Notes: generated from the letters alone by a model not told the origin. A DNA stretch of 64,000 nucleotides from CAVYWD01 sp963772225 (GCA_963772225.1 CAVYWD010000001.1:1302001-1366000), one strand, 5' to 3'. Positions 35,966 to 43,828 are shown, numbered from the stretch's first letter. Made by a program: numbers and translations.

Positions 35966-37795
35966 CTACTTCGCGGAGTCAATCTCGTACTTGCGGAGCC
36001 GATAAGCGAGCTTCGGCCGGCTGATGCCCAAGGTCCTGGCGGCGAGGGAGAGATTGCCGTTCGATTTGACCACCGCCGCGCGCAGCATGGCGGCCTCGGC
36101 TTCGGCCAGGCGCTGGATGTCTCCCGGCCCGGGAAGCGCTTCGGGGCCCGGCATGACGCGATCGGGCGCGAGGACGATGTTGCCGTTGCGCTGCAGGGCG
36201 AACGAGGACGAGTCGAACTCTTCTCCAGAGGTAAACAGGTGGCAGAGGTCGAGCGCGCCGCCGCCGTCGGACAGGATGACGGCGCGCTCGATCATGTTCT
36301 CGAGCTCGCGGACGTTCCCGGGCCAGTCGTAATTGAACAGCGCGTGGACCGCCCGCTCTCGAAAGCCGGTGATCACCTTGCCGTGCTTGGCGGCGAAGCG
36401 CTGCAAGAGCCAATTCATCATCAGCGGGATGTCGTCGCGGCGCTCCCGCAGCGGCGGCACCTTGATGGGGAAGACGTTGAGGCGAAAGAACAGGTCCTCC
36501 CGGAAGGTCCCGGCCTTCACCGCCTGGCGGAGGTTGACGTTGGTGGCGGACACGACGCGCACGTCGATCTTCCGCGTCCGCGTGTCCCCCACCCGCTCGA
36601 TCTCCCCTTGCTGCAGCGCCCTCAAAAGCTTGCTCTGCGCCGTGAGGCTGAGCGTGCCGATCTCGTCGAGGAAGAGCGTGCCGCCGTGGGCGCGCTCGTT
36701 CCAGCCCGGGTATTTCTCCTCCAGCCAGTCGCGGCAATCCGGGGTCATGCCGGCAGCCGGGTTCCACCAGACGGTCGGCCGCCAGAACCACACGCCCAGG
36801 TGATAGGCGTGGTGCTGGTAGTTGAACTCGTTGATCATCTTCTCCCAGTACCAGGGGAGCTCGAGGCCCAGGTCGATGAGCGAGCGCTCGAATTGGCCGA
36901 CGATCCACTCCTGCATGAACTCCTTGAACGACTGCTTCCGGTGCTGGAGCGGCGTGTAGTAGTCCATCGCCGGGCCGGTGAGGACGCCGAAGATGCGCCA
37001 GGCGCGGGCGATGGCCATGTCCACCAGCTTCTGCGCCTCCTGCTTGCGCCCGTTGCTGATGAGCACCTCGAGCGCGGGCCCGCCTATCTGCGCGTGGCGC
37101 GATTCGTCGGTCTGGATGCTGGAGATGAGGCTCGAGAACGTGTAATCGCGCGCCTCGGCGGCGTCGGCCGCCAGCCCCAGGAACTGCATGTTGGTGAAGC
37201 CCGTCTCGAAGGCGAAGGTGAGCATCACCGCGATGTCGGTGGCGCTCCGGCCCAGGAAGAGGTCGTCGAAGGTGTGGCGCGCGGCGATCGCGCCCCACTC
37301 GTTGGAGTGGTAGGCCTTGTGGGCCCAGTCGAATTGCCGGTCCTTGGAGCAGTGCTCGTGGGGAAAGAAGAGCTGCAGCTGGGCGTGGCGGTTCTCGTCG
37401 AGCATGCCGTAGGTCGCCATGTTGCGCATGCCCGGCGCCCGGCCGAAGCGCACCATCCGCGCCTCGGCGCTCATGGCCCCGTATTCGCCCAGGGCGATGG
37501 CGCCGTAGTGGGCCTTGAGAATGGACAGCCAGCCCGGGTCGGCCTCCTGGAGAAGGCGATTGCGCTCCAGCGCCGCCTTCACAGAATAGGCGCCTGCGTC
37601 CTTCTCGCGCTGAATGCGCACGTATTCGGGGAACGAGACCTTGTAGGGCTCGTCGTAGACTTCCCACTTCTCCACCGGCACGCCCTTGGCGCCGGTCATC
37701 ACGTCGGGGAAGAGCTCGGACTCTGCCACGTAGGTGGGCGTCCAAGTGGTTCGGCGCGCAATCTCGTACCACTCGCTGCGGTCCAACAAGGCCAT
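35966..37795 (-). CDS. In-frame chimera: toluene monooxygenase alpha subunit N-terminus fused to sigma-54 activator C-terminus
   Basis: The open frame gives 609 residues. Residues 1 to about 367 are a TmoA/TouA-type hydroxylase alpha subunit. All six di-iron ligands fall where toluene-4-monooxygenase has them: Glu104 (ALGEYG), Glu134 and His137 (DENRH), Glu197 (FETGF), Glu231 and His234 (TDESRH), plus gating Thr201. The enzyme would normally continue to about 500 residues. Instead, after YPGWNER, it joins AHGGTLFLDEIG of an NtrC-type AAA+ domain, which continues through VVSATN, PPLRERRDDIPL, DWPGNVRELENMIERA and a Fis-type helix-turn-helix (GNLSLAARTLGISRPKLAYR). Walker A and GAFTGA of the activator are missing. 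ATG 37795 has AGAGGAGG. No tmoB-F partners remain. Neither half is expected to work normally. Deletion between two genes, or an assembly chimera, would explain it. Confidence 0.9.
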   Translation of the reverse strand: MALLDRSEWYEIARRTTWTPTYVAESELFPDVMTGAKGVPVEKWEVYDEPYKVSFPEYVRIQREKDAGAYSVKAALERNRLLQEADPGWLSILKAHYGAIALGEYGAMSAEARMVRFGRAPGMRNMATYGMLDENRHAQLQLFFPHEHCSKDRQFDWAHKAYHSNEWGAIAARHTFDDLFLGRSATDIAVMLTFAFETGFTNMQFLGLAADAAEARDYTFSSLISSIQTDESRHAQIGGPALEVLISNGRKQEAQKLVDMAIARAWRIFGVLTGPAMDYYTPLQHRKQSFKEFMQEWIVGQFERSLIDLGLELPWYWEKMINEFNYQHHAYHLGVWFWRPTVWWNPAAGMTPDCRDWLEEKYPGWNERAHGGTLFLDEIGTLSLTAQSKLLRALQQGEIERVGDTRTRKIDVRVVSATNVNLRQAVKAGTFREDLFFRLNVFPIKVPPLRERRDDIPLMMNWLLQRFAAKHGKVITGFRERAVHALFNYDWPGNVRELENMIERAVILSDGGGALDLCHLFTSGEEFDSSSFALQRNGNIVLAPDRVMPGPEALPGPGDIQRLAEAEAAMLRAAVVKSNGNLSLAARTLGISRPKLAYRLRKYEIDSAK

Positions 37796-37863
37796 GGTGG
37801 TGCCTCCTCTTTCGCGGGGCTGGCTCTCGCTTCGAATCGGTGAGGCTGCGGCTCGCCATTTGA

Positions 37864-37878
37864 GCAAGCGCGGTGCCA
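37864..37878 (-). promoter_or_regulatory. Sigma-54 (-24/-12) promoter for the tmoA-like gene
   Basis: On the minus strand the sequence TGGCAC-CGCGC-TTGC matches the sigma-54 consensus exactly, with GG and GC elements 10 bp apart. It would start transcription near 37852, about 57 nt before the ATG at 37795. Confidence 0.85.
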
Positions 37879-37983
37879 CCGGGCCGGACGCCCTCGAACG
37901 CGGCGCTGCGCCACGGCGCAGGCCGTGGGCTCCCGGGGCTCCTTCGATTTGATGCGTCGGGTCACGCAAGGCGTTCACCCTGG

Positions 37984-38003
37984 ATTTCACCATTTGGTGA
38001 AAT
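37984..38003. promoter_or_regulatory. Candidate upstream activator site: inverted repeat with 8-bp arms
   Basis: ATTTCACC and GGTGAAAT flank ATTT. The site is about 110 bp upstream of the -24 element, where activators of the XylR/DmpR class bind. A second, weaker dyad (GATTTCATGAAAATC) lies at about 38037-38051. It does not match the known XylR/DmpR site closely, so binding is a prediction. Confidence 0.5.
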
Positions 38004-38182
38004 ACCATGGCTTCTGAGATTGTCGATGATTGTCATGATTTCATGAAAATCTCGAGAATAGGCTCCGCTGTCGCGACGCGTTACGCGCCGGCCCGATCCG
38101 GCGAGGTCCTTAGCTTCAGGGCGGGCCCGCGTGACCGCTGATGTGCTTTCACATAGAGTTGTAGATTCGACGCGAGGTCGCT

Positions 38183-38530
38183 ATGAGCAGGACCAAGACG
38201 CCCGGCGCCAAGAAGGCCGTGAGCTTGAGGCGAGACCGGCGCAACGCCTACGGGGAGAACGCCAAGGCGTCGCGCAAGGCCATCCCGCGACGAAAGGCGC
38301 TCTCCCAGCGCTCGGCCCGGCGCGCCGCCGCGGTGGCGATCCACGGCCTCGCGCAGGAGTCCTCGGCCCACGTCGAAGAGCCCTCGGACCGGCGCCTCGC
38401 GGACGCGAGAGCCAAGGTCCGCCGGGGGTTCCGCAAGTCCCCCGACCCGCCGCTCGGAGAGCGGGTGGAGAAGAAGCTCGCCCATCGCCGCCTGCTCGAC
38501 GCCGAAGGCGACCGCCAGCGCCGGCGATAG
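38183..38530 (+). CDS. Small very basic conserved-type protein
   Basis: A 115-residue protein rich in Arg and Lys with MSRTKTPGAKKAVSLRRDRR at the start and NAYGENAKASRKAIPRRKAL next. It has no signal peptide and no hydrophobic segment. The N-terminal half resembles a small family of unknown function seen scattered in proteobacteria. GAGG lies 6 nt before the ATG. It could bind nucleic acid. It lies just upstream of, and co-directional with, the XylR/DmpR-type activator. Confidence 0.65.
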   Translation: MSRTKTPGAKKAVSLRRDRRNAYGENAKASRKAIPRRKALSQRSARRAAAVAIHGLAQESSAHVEEPSDRRLADARAKVRRGFRKSPDPPLGERVEKKLAHRRLLDAEGDRQRRR

Positions 38531-38625
38531 AGCCAGAGGCTCGCCTTCGACTGCTGGGTGCCCGGCATGGCGCCGACGTTCTCACTTTGATAAGACCCCT
38601 TCTCGAGATGAAAAGGAGGCCCCGC

Positions 38626-40254
38626 ATGCGCGCCGCCGACCTGGACCTGCGAGAGCTGCTCCAATTCGACCCCGAGGGCGGCGTCATTCGCTTCGGCGGT
38701 CAGCGCGCGCTGGTGCTCGACGCGGTGGCGCTCGGCATCCTGCGCCGCGAGCTCATCGAGACGATCGGCCTCTCCGGGGCGCGCGGCATCCTCACTCGGT
38801 TCGGCTACGCGCACGGCTGGCGAACCGCCGAGAGCCTTCGCGCCGCCTTCCCCTGGGACGACCCGGACGAATGGCGCCAGGCCGGCGGTCGCCTCCACAC
38901 GCTGCAGGGCCTGGCCGTCGTGGAGGCGACCGCGGCCGACGGCAGCGATGCCCAGCACCTCGCCGACGCCCTCTGGCACGACTCCTACGAGGCCGACCAA
39001 CACCTGCTTCACTTGGGCCAGGCGGAGGAGCCGGTGTGCTGGACGCTCACCGGCTTCGCCAGCGGCTACCTCTCGCTCTGCCATGGCCGGGAGATCCTCT
39101 GCGTTGAAAGGCGCTGCCGCGGCCAGGGCGACGCCGCCTGCCACCTCGTCGGCCGCGCCCGCGAGGACTGGGGCGAGGCCGCCGCCCAGCACCTCCCGTT
39201 CTACCGGAAGGAGTGCATGGACAAGGCGCTCCTCCACGTGACCGACGAGCTCAAGCGCGTCGAGCAGCAGCTGCGCGCGCGCAGGCGGGCGCTCGGGCCC
39301 GCCGCGCGGGCGGTCGACCGCTCCGGGCTCATCGCGCAGAGCGAGCCCATGCTGCGCGCCCTCGAGCTGGCGCGCAGGGTGGCGCAGGTCGACTCCACCC
39401 TGCTCGTCACCGGCGAGAGCGGCGTCGGCAAAGAGCGGATCGCCCGGCTCATCCACGACGAGTCCAAAAGGAGGTCGGGGCCCTTCGTGGCCATCAACTG
39501 CGGGGCGGTGCCCGAGAGCCTGCTCGAGTCCGAGCTCTTCGGCCACGCCAAGGGCGCCTTCACCGGCGCCGCGCAGGACCGGCCCGGCCTCTTCGAGGCG
39601 GCGAACGGCGGGACGCTGTTCCTCGACGAGATCGGCGAGGTTCCGCCGGCGATGCAGGTGAAGCTCTTGCGGGCGCTCCAGCAGCGCGAGGTGCGCCGCG
39701 TCGGCGAAAACCAGAGCCGAAAGGTCAACGCGCGCGTCATCGCCGCGACCAACCGCGACCTTTCCGCCGAGATCCGCGCGGCGCGCTTTCGCCAGGACCT
39801 CTACTACCGCCTGCGCGTGGTGGAGCTGCGCGTGCCCCCGCTGCGCGAGCGCCGCGACGACATCTTGCCCCTCGCGCGCGCCTTCCTCGTCGACGCCAGC
39901 GCCCGCACCGGCCGAAAGATCTCCGCGCTGACTCCGCGGGCGGCGAACCGGCTGGTGCGCTACGCCTGGCCGGGCAACGTGCGAGAGCTCGAGAACGCGG
40001 TCGAGCGCGCCGTCGTCTTGGCTCAGGGCCACCGCCTCGATCTCGACGACTTCCCCGAGGAGGTCGGGCTCGCGCTCCCCGGCGCGGGTGCGCAGGGCGA
40101 CGCGCGGTCGCTGGAGGCGGTCGAGCGCGACCACATCCTCGCGGTGCTCCGCGCCAACGGCGGCAACAAGGCGAAGGCGGCGCAGCAGCTGCAAATCGGC
40201 ATCGCCACCCTCTACCGCAAGCTGAAGCAGTACGAGGCCCCGCCCCGGCGCTGA
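38626..40254 (+). CDS. XylR/DmpR-type aromatic-responsive sigma-54 activator
   Basis: A 542-residue regulator. Residues about 15-120 form the XylR_N sensor (LGILRRELIETIGLSGARGI), residues about 125-200 the V4R effector-binding domain (GFASGYLSLCHGREILCVER, CRGQGDAACHLVGR). Next is a complete AAA+ domain with Walker A GESGVGKE (about 262), GAFTGA (310-315) and Walker B GGTLFLDEIG. A Fis-type helix-turn-helix closes the chain (KAKAAQQLQIGIATLYRKLK). ATG 38626 was chosen over ATG 38608 because AAAGGAGG lies just before it. By family it senses phenol, toluene or similar aromatics and activates a sigma-54 promoter. The divergent consensus promoter at 37864-37878 is the natural target, so it was probably the regulator of the intact monooxygenase operon. 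Confidence 0.9.
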   Translation: MRAADLDLRELLQFDPEGGVIRFGGQRALVLDAVALGILRRELIETIGLSGARGILTRFGYAHGWRTAESLRAAFPWDDPDEWRQAGGRLHTLQGLAVVEATAADGSDAQHLADALWHDSYEADQHLLHLGQAEEPVCWTLTGFASGYLSLCHGREILCVERRCRGQGDAACHLVGRAREDWGEAAAQHLPFYRKECMDKALLHVTDELKRVEQQLRARRRALGPAARAVDRSGLIAQSEPMLRALELARRVAQVDSTLLVTGESGVGKERIARLIHDESKRRSGPFVAINCGAVPESLLESELFGHAKGAFTGAAQDRPGLFEAANGGTLFLDEIGEVPPAMQVKLLRALQQREVRRVGENQSRKVNARVIAATNRDLSAEIRAARFRQDLYYRLRVVELRVPPLRERRDDILPLARAFLVDASARTGRKISALTPRAANRLVRYAWPGNVRELENAVERAVVLAQGHRLDLDDFPEEVGLALPGAGAQGDARSLEAVERDHILAVLRANGGNKAKAAQQLQIGIATLYRKLKQYEAPPRR

Positions 40255-40260
40255 CAGCTT

Positions 40261-41148
40261 CTAGCCGAACTGCACCGACCGCTTCGTGAACGCGCTGTCC
40301 ATCCACCACCCCGTGATGGGGAAGGTGGTCTTCGGTCGCTCGTCCGCGACCGCGCCGGCCGCGACCAGGAGCGGCGCGTAGTGGTCCCAGCCCGGATGCG
40401 CCAGTCGCGCTCCCGGGGCGCGCTCCAGGAAGCGCTCGAGCGACTCAAGGTCCAGGCGCGTCAGCGCGCTCTCGGCCCAGGCGTCGAACTCGCGCGCCCA
40501 CTCCGGGATCCCCGGGCGGAACGCGTAGCGCATGTTGTGCGTCAAGAACCCGCTCGCGAAGAGGAGGACGCCTTCGTCGCGCAGGGGCGCGAGCGCGCGG
40601 CCGAGCTCGACGAGCCGCTCCGGCACGAGCTCGGGGAGCGACAGCTGGATCACCGGGATGTCGGCGCTCGGGTACATCCCCAGGAGCGGGACGTAGGTCC
40701 CGTGGTCCAGACCGCGCCCCGGGTCGTCGGCGCACGCGATGCTCTTCTGCTTCAGCAGCTCGCGAACGCGCGCCGCGAGCTCCGGGGCGCCGGGCGAGGG
40801 GTATTTCAGACGGTAATACTTCTCGGGAAATCCGAAGAAATCGTAAACGAGCGGCCAGGGCTCCGTCGCGCCCAAGGTGGCCGTCTTCTCCATCCAATGC
40901 GCCGAGACCGAGAGGATGCTCTTCGGGCGCGGCAGCGCCTTCGCCCACCCGGCGAGCTCGCCCATCCACACCTCGTCGTCGAGCAGCACCGGCGCGCCGT
41001 GCGCCGCGTAGAGGACCGGCATTCGCCCACTCGGTGCGTTCGCCTTCGTCTCCTCTGAAGTCGCCATGGCCTTCCTTTCCTGGCGCAGATTCCCGGCGGC
41101 CATCCATGGCAGCGCCGCGATCGCGCGAAGCACGTCTCGTCGATTCAT
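40261..41148 (-). CDS. Class III extradiol ring-cleavage dioxygenase (YgiD/DODA-like)
   Basis: A 295-residue LigB-superfamily protein. The DODA/YgiD pattern is clear: MPVLYAAHGAPVLL, ILSVSAHW (metal-ligand His), DPGRGLDHGTYVPLLGMYP, IPVIQLSL and SGFLTHNMRYAF (His). It would cleave catechol-type rings using a single non-haem metal. The N-terminus begins MNRRDVLRAIAALPWMAAGN, which looks like a Tat signal; YgiD itself is cytoplasmic, so the first 40 residues are an odd extension. Start is ATG 41148 with CAGGGA upstream. It follows the pirin gene by 12 nt. Confidence 0.88.
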   Translation of the reverse strand: MNRRDVLRAIAALPWMAAGNLRQERKAMATSEETKANAPSGRMPVLYAAHGAPVLLDDEVWMGELAGWAKALPRPKSILSVSAHWMEKTATLGATEPWPLVYDFFGFPEKYYRLKYPSPGAPELAARVRELLKQKSIACADDPGRGLDHGTYVPLLGMYPSADIPVIQLSLPELVPERLVELGRALAPLRDEGVLLFASGFLTHNMRYAFRPGIPEWAREFDAWAESALTRLDLESLERFLERAPGARLAHPGWDHYAPLLVAAGAVADERPKTTFPITGWWMDSAFTKRSVQFG

Positions 41149-41160
41149 GGTCCCTGCACC

Positions 41161-41859
41161 TCAGGCGAGGTCGAACACGAGCACCTCGGCGTCCTCGCCC
41201 GCGCTCAACTCGAAGCTCGTCTCGAAGCTGAGGGCCGCGCCGTCTCCTTCGCCCAATGGCGCGCCGTTGAGGGTAACGGCGCCGGCCGCCACCTGAACCC
41301 AGGCGTGCCGCCGCGGCCCCAGAGCGCCCGCGACAGACTTGCCTTGCGAGAAACGAGTCGCGAAGAGCGCCGCGTCCTGGTGCCACGAGAGCGACCCGCC
41401 CCGCCCGTCGCGCGAGGCGATGAGCCGCAGGCCGTCGCGCAGGTCGCCCTGCTCGAAGCGCCTCTGCTCGTAGCCGGGGGTGAGCCCCTTCTTCTCCGGG
41501 AGCATCCAGATCTGAAGGAAATGCACCGGCTCGCTCTTCGAGGGGTTCCACTCGCTGTGAAAGACGCCGGTGCCGGCGCTCATCCGCTGTACGTCGCCGG
41601 GCTTTAGGGTCGAGCCGTTCCCCAGGCTGTCCTTGTGCTCGAGGGCTCCCGACAAGACGTACGAGACGATCTCCATATCCCGGCGCGGGTGCGTGCCGAA
41701 GCCCGAGCTCGGCCGAACGCGGTCGTCGTTGACGACGCGCAGGGCCCGAAAGCCCATGCACGAGGGGTCGTAGAACTGGTCGAAGGAGAACGTGTGCCGG
41801 CTGTCGAGCCAGTCCGTCATCGAGCGTCCTCTGTCATCCGCGCGGCGAACCGTGATCAT
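41161..41859 (-). CDS. Pirin-family protein (YhhW-like bicupin)
   Basis: A 232-residue bicupin. The N-terminal cupin carries FGTHPRRDMEIVSYVLSG and GTGVFHSEWN, giving His, His and Glu ligands for one metal; the position of the second His in the first motif is Arg, as in many YhhW relatives. Family members such as E. coli YhhW have quercetin dioxygenase activity in vitro. ATG 41859 has CAGGAGAAGGA. It is the first gene of a two-gene operon with the extradiol dioxygenase, suggesting joint handling of phenolic compounds. Confidence 0.9.
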   Translation of the reverse strand: MITVRRADDRGRSMTDWLDSRHTFSFDQFYDPSCMGFRALRVVNDDRVRPSSGFGTHPRRDMEIVSYVLSGALEHKDSLGNGSTLKPGDVQRMSAGTGVFHSEWNPSKSEPVHFLQIWMLPEKKGLTPGYEQRRFEQGDLRDGLRLIASRDGRGGSLSWHQDAALFATRFSQGKSVAGALGPRRHAWVQVAAGAVTLNGAPLGEGDGAALSFETSFELSAGEDAEVLVFDLA

Positions 41860-42059
41860 GGCGTCCTTCTCCTGGCAGACAATTGTGCACAGGTCATGCC
41901 CGGCGCTCCTACCGCCAGATTTCAGCCGGTTGACCAAGAGCGGCGCGCGCCGTTCCTCTCATCATGATATTCCACCTCTCATTATGAGAATTGGCTCCAC
42001 ACCGGCGGGCGCCGAGGCGATGGTGTCTTGAAGCAGCCGCCGCGGCGCCGCGCCTCCGG

Positions 42060-42328
42060 ACCGAGCCGCGCCAGGTCCGATGGCGGGCCAGCCGCCGTCG
42101 CAGGGCAAGATGACGCCGTTGAAATTGGAGGCTTCCTCCGAGGCGAGGAATGTGATGCCGGCCGCCAGCTCCTCGGGCATCGCCACGATCGGGATGATTT
42201 GCATGGACTTGCCCAGGCGCTCCGGCATGAGCTTCGAGCCCTCTTCGGCCAATCGAAGCGCGCTCGCGCCCGATGCCGGCGCCGGCGGCGACGGGGGCCA
42301 TGTCAGCAAAGCGCTTTGCATTTGGCAT
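42060..42328 (-). pseudogene. Decayed short-chain dehydrogenase/reductase (SDR) remnant
   Basis: The start (ATG 42328, with AAGGAGAG upstream) reads an SDR-like N-terminus (AGAGIGRER). After a one-base shift, ALRLAEEGSKLM continues the SDR Rossmann helix. It then jumps directly to the SDR C-terminus (MPEELAAGITFLASEEASNF, then GVILPCDGGW). About 150-170 residues including the catalytic Ser-Tyr-Lys are missing. It is a remnant of an SDR gene after internal deletion and frameshift. Confidence 0.75.
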
Positions 42329-42899
42329 GTTGCTCTCCTTTTCTTCGCACTTCGACCGTTGGAAGCCACCCCGGCCATCCAACTCCTCGAATATAGCGAG
42401 GAGCAGGGCGCCGAGTTCGTCCAATCCGCTCGAGTGAAGCCCGGCGTCTTGATTTCTTCGAAGGAAGTGTTTAGTCTGCGCCGCGAATTGAACGAGGCGG
42501 TGCACCCGATGAAGCTCGCGCAAACATTCCAGGGACAGCTCGAAGCGGCCATGAATGCCCGTGCGGCAGCACCCTATCTGCGCCCCGTCTTCGGTCGCCT
42601 CCTGGCACAGCAAGGGAGGTCGAACCCACTCTTCGATTCAGGCCCGCCCGACCCCTGACAGATCTCTTCTTTACGTAGAAGGATCCCAGGGCCGGGCGAG
42701 CGAAGAGCTCCCCGGCCCTTTTCGTGGGGAAGGCCCCCGCGCCGCCGAAGGCGACCGGAAAAGCTTCAGCAGTTACAGCGTCGCAGAGCAACGACGAAGC
42801 CGATTCAGCCCTGGCTTGAAGCCTGGAGGCTGAAGAAGCGCTCCTTTCTCGTCGAAGGCGCAGGAGGTGGCAGCCTTCAGACAGCGGTTTTCACCGAAT
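42329..42899. other. Intergenic stretch before the tRNA-like array
   Basis: About 570 bp. It holds a strong terminator-like hairpin (42689-42722). The open frames here have no protein-like features. A TTGACA lies later, inside the array at 43078-43083, without a good -10. Confidence 0.4.
42689..42722 (+). terminator. Rho-independent terminator upstream of the tRNA array
   Basis: GGGCCGGG and CCCGGCCC form an 8-bp GC stem with a 14-nt loop followed by TTTT on the plus strand. No plus-strand gene ends here, so it may end a short transcript, act as a remnant or insulate the array. Confidence 0.7.
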
Positions 42900-42980
42900 G
42901 GGGATGTTGACCGTAAGGGACGGATGCGGGCTGTAAACCCGCCGCCATGCGCCAACCCGGTTCGAGTCCGGGCATCCCCG
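42900..42980 (+). tRNA. tRNA-Tyr (GTA), weak D-arm
   Basis: Acceptor arms GGGGATG and CATCCCC pair perfectly. The anticodon arm is GCGGG-CTGTAAA-CCCGC (anticodon GTA) and the T-arm CCCGG-TTCGAGT-CCGGG. The variable region is long, as for Tyr. The D-arm (GACC...GGAT) pairs poorly. CCA is not encoded. Confidence 0.7.
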
Positions 42981-43159
42981 AGCATGAAGTGGCAGCTCCG
43001 AAGGATGGTCGTGGCGGGTCGGTCGAGTCAGCGTCGAATGGGCGAGCAGCAGCCCGAGTAGATCCAGCGGTCGGTCTTTGACATTTCGATAGCAGTGGCG
43101 ACGACACTTCTTCATCGCAAGAGGAGAGGTGCGTCCAGACGGGCCTTTTGTTTCCTGTT

Positions 43160-43217
43160 TCGTGGTGGAATCGCGGATGATTCATCCGCGATCCAGGGTT
43201 CGATTCCCTGGGGGCTC
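43160..43217 (+). tRNA. tRNA-like fragment without matching acceptor
   Basis: An anticodon-like arm (GCGGA-TGATTCA-TCCGC, loop lacks the usual T33) and a perfect T-arm (CAGGG-TTCGATT-CCCTG) are present with a D-arm-like piece before them. The bases after the T-arm (GGGGCTC) find no 5' partner. It is probably a decayed tRNA. Confidence 0.35.
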
Positions 43218-43229
43218 GGTCATTTTCAT

Positions 43230-43300
43230 GCGGGTACAGCTCGAGGGTCGAGCGCAGGCCTTCCAAGCCTTGAGACGAGGGTTCGATTCCTCTACCCGCT
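43230..43300 (+). tRNA. tRNA-Gly (TCC), short T-arm
   Basis: Acceptor GCGGGTA/TACCCGC and D-arm GCTC/GAGC pair perfectly. The anticodon loop is CTTCCAA (TCC). The T-arm has lost one base on its 3' side (GAGG/CCTC with an 8-nt loop), so it is not canonical. Confidence 0.65.
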
Positions 43301-43316
43301 TTCCGGGTTTCATCCT

Positions 43317-43387
43317 TGGGGACTCGTCTAACGGCAGGATGGCTGGCTCTGAACCAGCTCGTCGGGGTTCGAATCCCTGGTCCCCAG
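43317..43387 (+). tRNA. tRNA-Gln (CTG)
   Basis: Acceptor TGGGGAC/GTCCCCA, D-arm GTCT/GGAT, anticodon arm GCTGG-CTCTGAA-CCAGC (CTG) and T-arm CGGGG-TTCGAAT-CCCTG all form. It is the best-formed member of the array. Confidence 0.85.
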
Positions 43388-43423
43388 CACGCGCCTGAGC
43401 GTTCGCGCTCACAGGCGCAAACG

Positions 43424-43496
43424 GCCTTGGTGGTCTATTGGCGTGGACGGCGGCCTTTCAAGCCGCTTGGCGAGGATTCGATTCCCTTCCATGGCA
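43424..43496 (+). tRNA. tRNA-Glu (TTC), with mismatches
   Basis: Anticodon arm GCGGC-CTTTCAA-GCCGC (TTC) and D-arm GTCT/GGAC are good. The acceptor GCCTTGG/CCATGGC has one T-T mismatch, and the T-stem has A instead of the invariant G53. Confidence 0.65.
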
Positions 43497-43521
43497 ACGA
43501 TGGCCATCCATTGCATCTTCC

Positions 43522-43591
43522 GCTTCACGCGCTGGACGCGCGCGCGGGCCTCCTAAGCCCGCGGCGCCGGGTTCGACTCCCGGGCGAAGCA
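43522..43591 (+). tRNA. tRNA-Arg (CCT), short D-arm
   Basis: Anticodon arm CGGGC-CTCCTAA-GCCCG (CCT) and T-arm CCGGG-TTCGACT-CCCGG are perfect. The acceptor GCTTCAC/GCGAAGC has one A-C mismatch. Only about 16 nt separate acceptor and anticodon arms, so the D-arm is shortened. Confidence 0.7.
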
Positions 43592-43714
43592 TGCCGAAAA
43601 GCTTGGTGCTTGCCGAGTGGCGCTCGGCGCTGTTCCGCGGCGCCCGTGTGAACGGGCTTTGGCCGCGGGCCATCGCGCTCGCGCGTTCTGCGTTTCTTAG
43701 GCGAGCACCCGGAC

Positions 43715-43731
43715 GGACCGCCGAACGGTCC
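43715..43731 (+). other. Short hairpin between array members
   Basis: GGACCG-CCGAA-CGGTCC is a perfect 6-bp hairpin. A second (CCAAAGG-AG-CCTTTGG) follows at 43734-43749. They could be processing signals in the array transcript. Confidence 0.3.
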
Positions 43732-43753
43732 ACCCAAAGGAGCCTTTGGCTCC

Positions 43754-43828
43754 ACTGACCTAGCTCAGACTGGTAGAGCACGAGATGCGTCAATCTCGAA
43801 GTCTCGGGTTCGAATCCCGAGGTCAATC
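43754..43828 (+). tRNA. tRNA-Asp-like (GTC) with 8-nt anticodon loop
   Basis: D-arm GCTC/GAGC and T-arm TCGGG-TTCGAAT-CCCGA are perfect. The anticodon stem CGAGA/TCTCG encloses eight bases (TGCGTCAA), one more than normal, with GTC at the anticodon position. The acceptor ACTGACC/GGTCAAT has one mismatch. Confidence 0.55.

Larger units (their letters stand above)
37796..38182. other. Divergent control region between the monooxygenase gene and the basic-protein/activator genes
   Basis: The 387-bp region holds the sigma-54 promoter at 37864-37878 and a perfect inverted repeat at 37984-38003. It is AT-richer around 37980-38060. No gene was seen. Confidence 0.6.

Noticed and set aside
38626..40254. 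Treating the intact activator as the source of the chimera's C-terminus
   Set aside because: The AAA+ sequences differ (for example DEIGTLSLTAQSKLL against DEIGEVPPAMQVKLL), so the chimera's tail came from another activator gene.
42330..42900. Sigma-54 promoter before the tRNA-like array
   Set aside because: TGGCAC at about 42604 and TGGCAG at about 42869 lack a GC element 10 bp later.
43078..43083. TTGACA as a promoter for the tRNA array
   Set aside because: It lies inside the array after tRNA-Tyr and the expected -10 position reads ACGACA, which does not match.
43154..43217. Calling the second array member a real tRNA-Glu or tRNA-Met
   Set aside because: No acceptor partner exists, and the anticodon loop lacks T33, so only a tRNA-like fragment is reported.
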